A stretch of DNA of 50,295 nucleotides from a virus: IMG/VR virus record IMGVR_UViG_3300042319_001797, positions 1 through 50,295 of that record; one strand, 5' to 3'. The first letter of the stretch is position 1. Each line of letters begins with the position of its first letter. Of the stretch, positions 16,893 through 25,400 are shown one piece after another. Position numbers and translations under genes: made by a program. Under the pieces are notes generated by a model that worked only from the letters and a program-made list of their open reading frames with translations, had not been told where the DNA came from and did no database searches.

Positions 16893-18680
16893 TTAAAATC
16901 TATTTTCCGTGGCCAAACAAATTTCACCACCCATTTTTATTAAAGTGTTCATATCGTTAAAAGATATGTATGCTGAACCATTAGCCCCCCATCTTCTTCC
17001 CCAACTGTTCTTAATTCTAAATAGTTTCTTATTTACATCTACGCCATTAATAACATATGCGTGACCCCCAACTATCGGACCTCCAATTCTAATCAAACCA
17101 TTTCTATCAGGATAAAACATTCTTAAATACCAATAAGTCCCAACAACAACAGGTCCTACATTTAGTACCGTATTAATCAAAGTATTAACATCATACGCCC
17201 AATAGTAGTTACCAATTTTTTTATTTTTTTGTAAATATTTTGCAGCCCCTCTAACAGATGTCCCATCATAGTTTTCACCAATCCACTCATCAAGTTTCTG
17301 AGCCTCTTTATATATTAAAGTTGGGTGTATTATTGGAGCAATACCTCCATGAGTTACAGGACCATCCTCAATCCAATGAGCCCAAGCGTAACCCACACAT
17401 TGTGGTGTGTTTCCTTGGTTTCCCCACCATTCATTATCTGCCCAATATTTTGATGTTATTTTTTTTGGGGATACTATTATCTTATCTTTTATTAAAAAAT
17501 TTCTATCTCTAATATCTACTGATACTTGTCTACCTAACAATAAGGTACTAACAATTGGTTGGATATCCTTAACTTGTTGGTAACCATATATCATATATCC
17601 TGTTAGATTAATACCTTCTTTACCTATAAATGATGAAGATTCAAAAGAAGATAGAACATTGTAGTATGCAGAATCAAATGTGTTATTTACGAAATATGAT
17701 TTCATAAATTCATCCTTACCATTAAATAAAACCACAATATCCATAACTTTGGAATTTGCAGTTGATGCGGTTCCAATCATTGACAATCTATCAACCAAAT
17801 CTAAAAATCCAGCGTCTGTTGTTCCTGTGAAATCATCTGTAGTTAAGTAACAATCAATTAAAATCCTTGTAGTATTCATCACCAAGTTCTCAACAATTTC
17901 AATTGGTGATACCTTTTGATTTAATGGAGGGGTTGGGGGTAAATTTTTACCATCTCTTAATAGCCCCATATAAAAATCAGTTGGGATGTTGTTTGTTTGT
18001 CCGTATGAATAAATTAATTCATTCTCAGATTTCCAATCATCTGATGTTCCGTTATCCCATCTTATTTGTAAATTAGGACCTGGGTTAATGTATGGTGCAT
18101 CACCATTATAATTCCAAAACTCATTTTCAAAATTTAATATATCAAATTTTTGTAAGTCATTATCACACTCATTATTATAAGTAACTCTTGAATTACTCAC
18201 ATTACCGATTAATCTGTTACTACTTCCACCAATACCCGCAATCTTATCAACACCATAAGTTCTAATTGTAGTATTAAATAACTTCATGTTGGTCTTACCT
18301 TGGTTTGTGGATAGTATTGATGATAGGTCATAACAATAAACCTCATTTATTCCCCATCCTGATACCCAATTAAACAATAAATTTTCTTCAATAGAATTAC
18401 CAACAATAGTGTTTAAATCATTTAAATATAATCCCCTAATTAACTCTTGAGGAGGTTCTATTGTTGTTGTAGTAGTAGTTGTGTCAGATATGACTAATTC
18501 ACAAGTTTGATTTTGTTCTGTGAAATTTAAAATATATGTACCTGTATAATAATCTGTAATATAAACATAAGGGATTGTTTGTGTACCAATGTCAATACTA
18601 CCACCCGTTAATGGGTAGAATGTGATATTAGCAACATCACCTGAAAAATTATCACTTTTTAAAATTACTACTGACGGCAT
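16893..18680 (-). CDS. Fibre-module protein with C-terminal papain-like cysteine peptidase
   Basis: Residues 1-65 are the shared docking-like module; Thr67-73 is the linker. Residues about 78-380 form a domain (LIRGLYLNDLN, WGINEVYCYDLSSIL, VDKIAGIGG, ILIDCYLTTDDF, DIVVLFNGKDEF, GYMIYGYQQV) whose strand pattern suggests a TIM-barrel hydrolase-like fold (inference). Residues about 400-595 are a C1-type papain domain with a complete catalytic set: NQGNTPQCVGYAWA gives Q422 and C428 at the papain spacing of six, GGHAYVI gives H540, and KNSWGRRWG gives N558. It could cut host surface proteins or mature fibres. No signal peptide is visible, so surface delivery would be on the virion. A late-type promoter lies just upstream. 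Confidence 0.85.
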   Translation of the reverse strand: MPSVVILKSDNFSGDVANITFYPLTGGSIDIGTQTIPYVYITDYYTGTYILNFTEQNQTCELVISDTTTTTTTIEPPQELIRGLYLNDLNTIVGNSIEENLLFNWVSGWGINEVYCYDLSSILSTNQGKTNMKLFNTTIRTYGVDKIAGIGGSSNRLIGNVSNSRVTYNNECDNDLQKFDILNFENEFWNYNGDAPYINPGPNLQIRWDNGTSDDWKSENELIYSYGQTNNIPTDFYMGLLRDGKNLPPTPPLNQKVSPIEIVENLVMNTTRILIDCYLTTDDFTGTTDAGFLDLVDRLSMIGTASTANSKVMDIVVLFNGKDEFMKSYFVNNTFDSAYYNVLSSFESSSFIGKEGINLTGYMIYGYQQVKDIQPIVSTLLLGRQVSVDIRDRNFLIKDKIIVSPKKITSKYWADNEWWGNQGNTPQCVGYAWAHWIEDGPVTHGGIAPIIHPTLIYKEAQKLDEWIGENYDGTSVRGAAKYLQKNKKIGNYYWAYDVNTLINTVLNVGPVVVGTYWYLRMFYPDRNGLIRIGGPIVGGHAYVINGVDVNKKLFRIKNSWGRRWGANGSAYISFNDMNTLIKMGGEICLATENRF

Positions 18681-18685
18681 TTAAA

Positions 18686-18693
18686 AATAAATA
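18686..18693 (-). promoter_or_regulatory. Candidate late promoter TATTTATT
   Basis: TATTTATT on the minus strand, only 5 nt before the ATG of the papain-fibre gene, in a 27-nt gap. If it acts like a -10 element, the transcript would start at or just after the start codon, so the mRNA would be leaderless or a nearby downstream start used. Confidence 0.4.
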
Positions 18694-18707
18694 TCCAAAC
18701 AAATGAT

Positions 18708-19337
18708 TTATACCTTTTGGAAATACTTATATATTCTTTGACTTAATCTAACTCTTGGGTCGTTTTCATCTCTACCTAAATTCTCATAAGGTAAAATAAA
18801 CCCAAAACTTAAAAATACTCGTCGTGATTTAAATTCATTTGTCCAGTGTTTATATAATGAGGCTTCAAAACAATATAAATCAGTCTCAGAAATATTAAGT
18901 GTGTCTTCACCTATAAAAATTTGATAATCTTCCGACAAAACACTAATGTTACATTTATAATTAATATATCCGTCTATTGATGCGTCATAATGGGGTGTTA
19001 TCTTACCCCCCGAGTTCATATCAACAACTTGTAAAAATATATTGTCCTTCGGAATATTAATAGTATGTGATATTCTGTCAATTATCCTATTAATAAAGTC
19101 AGGAACTTCTATTTTTAGAACCTGACTAACTGATTGAAAATTTGTAATATAGTTTGTGAGACTATTGTTTGAAATATCTATAATAGTAGATTTACCATTT
19201 AAATCTTTTGTAATTTCAGATAAATGATGATTTGGTTTTCCTTTATTTGATACTAGTAGATTTACCCAATCTAAAATTTTTATAACTTCTTCTTTAGTTA
19301 TAAAATTTCGTATCACCTTATGATTTTCAATCCCCAT
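18708..19337 (-). CDS. 2-oxoglutarate/Fe(II)-dependent oxygenase (prolyl-hydroxylase-like)
   Basis: The double-stranded beta-helix motif is complete: ITPHYDAS gives H116 and D118, LYKHWTNEF gives the distal H164, and SRRVFLSFGF gives the 2OG-binding Arg (R172 or R173). Length (209) suits a single-domain hydroxylase. It sits among fibre genes rather than DNA-modification genes, next to proteins rich in TPTPTPS and 4 kb from a GlcNAc-transferase of the hydroxyproline-modifying family. I therefore infer that it hydroxylates Pro (or another residue) in the fibres. Alternatives are hydroxylation of a host protein or small molecule. It begins inside the last 25 bases of the 19313 gene. Confidence 0.8.
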   Translation of the reverse strand: MGIENHKVIRNFITKEEVIKILDWVNLLVSNKGKPNHHLSEITKDLNGKSTIIDISNNSLTNYITNFQSVSQVLKIEVPDFINRIIDRISHTINIPKDNIFLQVVDMNSGGKITPHYDASIDGYINYKCNISVLSEDYQIFIGEDTLNISETDLYCFEASLYKHWTNEFKSRRVFLSFGFILPYENLGRDENDPRVRLSQRIYKYFQKV

Positions 19338-19561
19338 TTGTTAAGAAATTCTTTTGGTCCAATTTCTAACTCCATTATAGATAAATTTTTTTTATTGTAA
19401 ATCTTCATCATTTGTTCCTCAGACCCTGCCATTGTACAAAACCAATGTGTTGCTGGTTTATCTCCTGTTGGGGAGCAGGGTATTTTCATTACATTTTTAT
19501 TTATCCAAGCTTCTCTAACTTGTTCTACCTTATCATTCTCTGTTAAAATATTTATTCTCAT
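19313..19561 (-). CDS. Small hypothetical protein (82 aa)
   Basis: Not recognised. The sequence (MRINILTENDKVEQVREAW, CSPTGDKPATHWFCTMAGSE, ELEIGPKEFLNKWGLKII) is soluble and mixed alpha/beta, with Cys and His residues but no clear motif. It overlaps the start of the 2OG oxygenase by 25 bases, so the two are probably co-translated and may function together. It starts 29 nt after the 19591 gene ends, in the operon driven from 22453. Confidence 0.65.
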   Translation of the reverse strand: MRINILTENDKVEQVREAWINKNVMKIPCSPTGDKPATHWFCTMAGSEEQMMKIYNKKNLSIMELEIGPKEFLNKWGLKIIR

Positions 19562-19590
19562 AATATTATTTAATTGTTTTAAATTAATTA

Positions 19591-20241
19591 TTAGTCCTTA
19601 ATGACTATTTCTATTGGTGTATAAAATAATGAATCTAAAACATTAGTAAAATCAGTCACTCCTTTATTATATAATACAATAAAACTATCAGGATTATTAA
19701 TATTTGCTAATGAAACAAAAGGAATTATAAATTCGTCAATAGGTTCTATATATTTTGATTGTGTATTTACAATTGTATTATTTCTTGGGAATGTGTCTAC
19801 AGATATTGGGTTAGTTCCCCCAGTATAGTAATCTCCAGGAGAAACCTTCCCCCAATTAATTTCAAACCCCAAAGTATTTTCCTGAACTGAAACACAAAGA
19901 TTACCTGACGAAGTAATTTCTGAGAAATCTTCCCAATAACTTGGGGTCTCCCCCGTGGCAATAAACACACATCCAGTTTGATTTATTACACCACTTTGTA
20001 CGTCGGCAATATTACTAAAATCATCATTTGAAACATAGTCTGTAATTGTATAAGTTTCACCTATAATAAATTTTCCATATAAATTATTTATGGTATTTGT
20101 AACTATGATAGGTGTTTGAGTTAATAATGCTTTATAAGTTCTATTATTTGTAATCCCTGTTACGGTCATATTACCATTAATTGTAAGGTTACCAACTATA
20201 GTTTGACCTGATAAATTATCTATTATGTATTTTGTTGCCAT
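19591..20241 (-). CDS. Fibre/appendage protein (216 aa)
   Basis: The N-terminus (MATKYIIDNLSGQTIVGNLT followed by INGNMTVTGIT) is the repetitive NLTINGNMTVTG type seen at the shaft of phage fibre proteins. The middle contains GETYTITDYVSNDDFSN and TGCVFIATGETPSYW, a module common in fibre proteins of uncultured phages. No enzymatic motif is seen. It starts 2 nt after the end of the solenoid fibre gene, so the two are co-expressed and may form one appendage. Function as a virion fibre component is inferred from composition and context. Confidence 0.65.
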   Translation of the reverse strand: MATKYIIDNLSGQTIVGNLTINGNMTVTGITNNRTYKALLTQTPIIVTNTINNLYGKFIIGETYTITDYVSNDDFSNIADVQSGVINQTGCVFIATGETPSYWEDFSEITSSGNLCVSVQENTLGFEINWGKVSPGDYYTGGTNPISVDTFPRNNTIVNTQSKYIEPIDEFIIPFVSLANINNPDSFIVLYNKGVTDFTNVLDSLFYTPIEIVIKD

Positions 20242-20243
20242 TT

Positions 20244-22439
20244 TTATGCTGTTATGTTTGTTATGTTTAGTACGTCACTTGAGTCGTAATATGATAGTCT
20301 TTGTCCACCACCTGACCCTGTAAAGATTTCGCAATTATAAAATCCGTATACGTGAGTTGATTCTGAAAAATCAATAGAGATAACACTATTACATATTCTG
20401 TTCATTTGGAAATAATCTACAATAGTATTATTAGTAAAATTATCTCCAATAGTATTATCGTAAAAATATTCTCCGATGTCATTACTATTGAAATTATTAC
20501 CAATCACATTTCCTCTGTATGTACCTCCACCGAAACCAAAACCATCTTGGACATCATTACTAGAAAAACTAGTCCCTATTGTGTTATATGAAAATGAACC
20601 GTAACAATTATTAGATTCAAAATAATCTCCGATATTGTTACTGATTGTTTGTCCACTCATATTATTTGCAAAAAAACTATAACCGACATTGTTATAACCA
20701 AATTCGGCAAATGTTTGGTTTGCTTTAAAATTTGTTTTAATGTAATTACTCCAAAAGTCTCCCTGTACATTATTACCTTTGAAGGTATTCATAATTTGAT
20801 TGTTTTCAAAGGTTATAGTGTTACCAGAATCTCCGATTGTATTTCCTTCAAACCCATTTAAGACACTATTTTTCCTGAAGACCGAATACAGACTATTATT
20901 ATAAAAATCATTTAAAATGTCGTTACTTACAAAATCATTTTTAATTGTGTTATTATAAAAATCATTACCAATTCTATTTCCTGTAAAATCATAATTCCCG
21001 GAATCTAATAAGGTTGAGATAGTATTATTATTGAAAATTTGACCGATTTCATTTTCGTAAAACTGAGAATATATAGTATTATTATTATAACCATTACCAA
21101 TTAAATTACGATTATAAGTTGAATAACTTTCGTTATTATTATACCCATTACCAATATCATTATTATAAAACTCGTTGTAGATTTTATTATTATTAAATTG
21201 GTTACCTATTTCATTATTTTGGAAATCACCATTAGTCCAAACATTACTATTAAACTCATTTCCAATATTATTTCTATAGAAAGAACCACCAATTAGAATA
21301 TTACTATTAAAATTACTACCGATTCTGTTATTATTAAAATTGGATGTGATATAATTGTTATTAAAATAATCCCCAATTATATTCCCATCAAAATCATCAT
21401 TTGTTGAGTTGTTATAAAAACTATCACCTATTTGATTACTATCGCAATCATCATTAAATGTGTTATTATATGAATCATTACCAATTGTATTATTTATAAA
21501 TGAACCACTAATAAAAACATTGTTTGCTAAGATAAATGGGTTTTCATTCCAAGAATATAAATTTGCATAGTTACCAACATAGTTGTTAATTGATGTAGCA
21601 TCACCAAATGTTGTATATTCAAAAACTTCATTAACTCTTACATTAGGTTTACGATAGCTGATTATACCATCATCAATTACTAAATAGTAAGGTGAGTTAC
21701 TAGTGTTACTTATTGAGACACCTGATATAATTGCTATAGAATTACTCTCAACAGAAATAACCTCAAAAATTGATGGGAATATATTTGTCACTGCAACAAG
21801 TGACCCTGTTGAAAAATTTGAATTAAACGTTGTACCTGTATTACCATATAAAACAGCCGTAGTTCCTGTTATACCACTTATACCAACAAGTCCACTTAAT
21901 GGTTGACTTTCATTATATGAATACCCATTATACCTTTTAAATAATATATTTCTGTGGTCATAATCGGTTCTATTATTAAAGTCATCAATTCTTTCAGTGA
22001 TTCTACCCTTTGCAGGATTACTCGTCATTTCAGTTTGAGTGAATGTTATATCATATGAAATATCATCAAATGGATATTCTAATGAATACGCTTTAGGTGA
22101 TAGAGAGTTAATACTTGTGGCTAAAACAACTATTGGTTCTGTACTACCTGTTTTATAGTTATCACCTATTATTGCAGTACCACTTTGGTTAAAATCAGGT
22201 TGGTCATAACAAGTTTGGAAATCGGTCATTAAATAAAATTGACCAGGTGTTAAAGTTTCACCTGTAAACAATGAATATAATTCACTATAAGTGATTTCAG
22301 TATAAGTTGTAATACCTGATAAGAAATTTTCTCTTGTTATTTTAAAAGTTTCAGTTTGCCCTGAATTATTCAATATTAGCCAAGAATTATCCGTTGACCC
22401 TGTGAATTCAGGAAGTTGAGATATTTTAATGTTTGCCAT
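20244..22439 (-). CDS. Asn-rich beta-solenoid fibre (putative receptor-binding protein)
   Basis: The N-terminus MANIKISQLPEFTGSTDNSW is the attachment-type start of many phage fibres. From about residue 290 to 690 the protein is built from about 11-residue units of the form F-x-x-N-x-I-G-N-x-F/Y-N-N-N (for example NNRIGSNFNSN, NNEIGNQFNNN, NNDIGNGYNNN). The regular hydrophobic-Asn ladder is expected of a parallel beta-helix with stacked Asn. The unit is not a pentapeptide repeat in the strict sense. A C-terminal cap (about 690-731) ends in a Gly-rich turn. It probably binds or degrades a host surface glycan, though no catalytic residues are identifiable. Late-type promoter 13 nt upstream. Confidence 0.75.
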   Translation of the reverse strand: MANIKISQLPEFTGSTDNSWLILNNSGQTETFKITRENFLSGITTYTEITYSELYSLFTGETLTPGQFYLMTDFQTCYDQPDFNQSGTAIIGDNYKTGSTEPIVVLATSINSLSPKAYSLEYPFDDISYDITFTQTEMTSNPAKGRITERIDDFNNRTDYDHRNILFKRYNGYSYNESQPLSGLVGISGITGTTAVLYGNTGTTFNSNFSTGSLVAVTNIFPSIFEVISVESNSIAIISGVSISNTSNSPYYLVIDDGIISYRKPNVRVNEVFEYTTFGDATSINNYVGNYANLYSWNENPFILANNVFISGSFINNTIGNDSYNNTFNDDCDSNQIGDSFYNNSTNDDFDGNIIGDYFNNNYITSNFNNNRIGSNFNSNILIGGSFYRNNIGNEFNSNVWTNGDFQNNEIGNQFNNNKIYNEFYNNDIGNGYNNNESYSTYNRNLIGNGYNNNTIYSQFYENEIGQIFNNNTISTLLDSGNYDFTGNRIGNDFYNNTIKNDFVSNDILNDFYNNSLYSVFRKNSVLNGFEGNTIGDSGNTITFENNQIMNTFKGNNVQGDFWSNYIKTNFKANQTFAEFGYNNVGYSFFANNMSGQTISNNIGDYFESNNCYGSFSYNTIGTSFSSNDVQDGFGFGGGTYRGNVIGNNFNSNDIGEYFYDNTIGDNFTNNTIVDYFQMNRICNSVISIDFSESTHVYGFYNCEIFTGSGGGQRLSYYDSSDVLNITNITA

Positions 22440-22452
22440 TTTTTAGTTTTTA

Positions 22453-22460
22453 TATAAATA
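22453..22460 (-). promoter_or_regulatory. Candidate late promoter TATTTATA
   Basis: TATTTATA on the minus strand, 13 nt before the ATG of the solenoid fibre gene, in a 36-nt gap. It would serve the solenoid fibre, the 19591 and 19313 genes and the 2OG oxygenase. Confidence 0.5.
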
Positions 22461-22475
22461 CTTTTATTTTTTAAT

Positions 22476-25400
22476 TTAACAAGGTCCTGTGAATGTTAAT
22501 GGGAATTGACAATCAAACGCAACCCCACCACCTGCACCTGTAAATACATAAGTATATGTACCATCCGATGAAACAATTCCTACAAAACTAGTTGACCCAT
22601 TATTATCTGTTATAATATCATTTACTTGTATTTGTAAAGTTTCTGAAGTTTGTGTTAGTATAAGTTGATTTGTATTAATAGTTGTACCGCCATTCCATAA
22701 GGTTGGAATCACAATATTACGTTGACAATTTGGTGTTAAAGTTAGTGTTGGTGTGGGGGATGGTGTTGGAGTTGGTGAACTTGGTGGTGCTGATGGCCAA
22801 GATTTTACGTTTGTTAGTAGAACTTGTATTTTTGCGGTCTGCGATGATGATACCGTTTCAAACCAAGAAACTCCATTGTTTGTTGTTGTCCACCCAAAGG
22901 TGTCAGGAACCGCATTTGGGTAAGCGGGTGATAAGAAATTTAAAACTGGATATAAGTTAGTTGACGCTGGAGCGGCTTCAACACCACTAGGTCTTTTTCT
23001 AACGTAGAACATAGTCATACCACCAATAACATTTGGTGAATTTCCCATATAAGTTGGGGTACCGGTATGATAACTCGTTGTATAACCAAGTTGAACCTGT
23101 CCATTTTGATTCCAAGACTCCGCAACAAATCCTACAACATAATAACCTGTAGGTATCGTAAGAGGGGTGCTAGCATCAATTGTTCCAAAAGTTGTAGTAT
23201 CATATCCAGTTGCAACAGCTCTCGTGTTTACTTGTTCATCAGTATTACCAATTTTAACTACACCATCGACATTACCAAAAATATTATTATATTCTTGTTG
23301 TGTAATAATAACCCAATCATTATCTGTGGCATTTTGATAACTCACTAAACTTGTTGTTAGTTGTCCCTCTAAAGCGTCATAATTTGGGTCAACATCGTAT
23401 GATGGGGCTAAATTGGCCCCCGATGTTAATGAGATGGCAACAGTTGTACTTTGACCTGTTGATGAGAATGAACCTCCATAAATGTTCCATCCTACAAACA
23501 TATATCCAGGAATTGGAACTGATTCTATATTATAAAAAGTGTTAAGATAAACATTAACAGTTGTTTCAGCAGTGTAAGTTATCCCATCAAATATAATTGC
23601 CTGACCACCACTTAAAGGTTGTATATACAACGTTAAAGGATACATTGGCATTTCAGATGCACTTGGGGTAATTGTCGGTGTAATTGATGGGGTTGGTGTT
23701 GGTGTTACTGATGATGTTGGAGTAATTGTTGGAGTAATTGTCGGAGTTGGGGTCGGTGTTACTGTTGATGTTGGAGTAATTGTCGGACTTGGGATAGGTA
23801 AACAAGGATTACGTTCCGATGTTAATATATAATTTTCTTCTGTGGTTAAATAATCATCAAATTCAGTTTGAATTAATACAACACAAGGGTCACATAAATC
23901 AATTTCTGTAACTATATATCTTCCATCTTCAGCGACAATGAAATCGTCTCCTTCAGTTGTAAGGTATTGATTACAAGGATTAAGATTGAATATTGTTTCA
24001 GATGAAAATCCAATGACTAAATCTACCCAATATGGTGTCCATACTAAGTTAATAATCTCAGATGTATCATCTAATATGTTATAATCCCCATCAATTATTG
24101 TCGTAGTTTCCGCACTAAATGAACCTCTTGGTATTATGATAGTGTTATCAATATTAATACTATCACCACTAATCGTACCTAAAACTTGAGTAAATGAAAT
24201 TGATAAATCAAAATCTAAAACATTATTTAATTGTAAGTTATAGGCCGCCTCAATTGACCCAGGATACATATTAACAATTAATGTTAATTCGGTACCAGAT
24301 GGAACATTAAATAAGTCATAATTAATATCACAAGGAATACTTGTAGTTGTTGTTGTGGTTGTGGGTATTGTTGTAGTAGTTGTGGTGTATTCATATACGA
24401 TTGCACTTAAATCACATTCAGGGACAAATACATCACAATTTGGACAATCCCAATCAAATAAATTATATCTTGTTTTATTTAATAGATAATTGTGTTTAAC
24501 CTCATCTGCAGTCATTGGTTTAATGTAATAATTAAACTGAGATATACCACCGTCAAAAGTTCCTGCAAAATATTTCTCTAAAACTATATTTGTATTTAAT
24601 CCCGATAAACTTGTTCCACTTAAAACACTATCAGGAAACAACTCAGGGTCTTGTTGGTAAATGTTACCGTAAAATGTTGTGGTAGTTGTTGTTACAACCG
24701 AATTAGTAAATAAAGTAGTGGTTGTGGTTGTGACCGAACTAACAGGACAATCTTTAAATGTTAAGTTTTCTCTTAACCCTTGTGTACCTCCACCCCATGA
24801 CAAGTTAAACGGAACTCCAATTTGTTTTTCTCTTTCCGTATTTAATGCTCTTGGGATAACTTCTTCAAAGTTTTCAAAAGTATGAAACCTTCTACCATTC
24901 ACATATATTTTTAATCTACCTAAACGATAATCTTTTTGTTGTAACCATTTATTATTTAATTCAACAACTTCTCTTCCATATGGGGTGTCAATTGTTGTTG
25001 CGGTATATGTTGTAGTTGTTGACGTATAAGTTACAACATTAAAATGAGTAAATGGGGGTTGAATTAATGTGACTGATTGATTATATGTTGATGCCGTTAA
25101 TTCAAAGTTAGTAATGACTCCTAATCCACCATACCACCAAAGATGACACTCATCCATGTCTCTATATCTTTCAAATACAACGTCAACCTGAACCCAATGT
25201 TCAAATTTAACGTAATCAGTATTTTCACAAAAATAATGTATCCCCTTTGGTGTACAATATTCTTGAACAGTACATCCCGATGTATAAGTCTTTGCACTTG
25301 TACATTGGTCAATAGTACATTCATCGGTTAATCTTAAAACTCTAACACATATTCTTGGGTTACCTGGGTCACCACTAAATTTAACTGCGAAATTATTAGA

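Noticed and set aside
25121-25324. Short frames on the same or opposite strand inside fibre genes (for example 25121-25324, 20406-20591)
   Set aside because: They lie wholly inside larger genes with clear protein features and have repetitive or low-complexity translations with no start signals.
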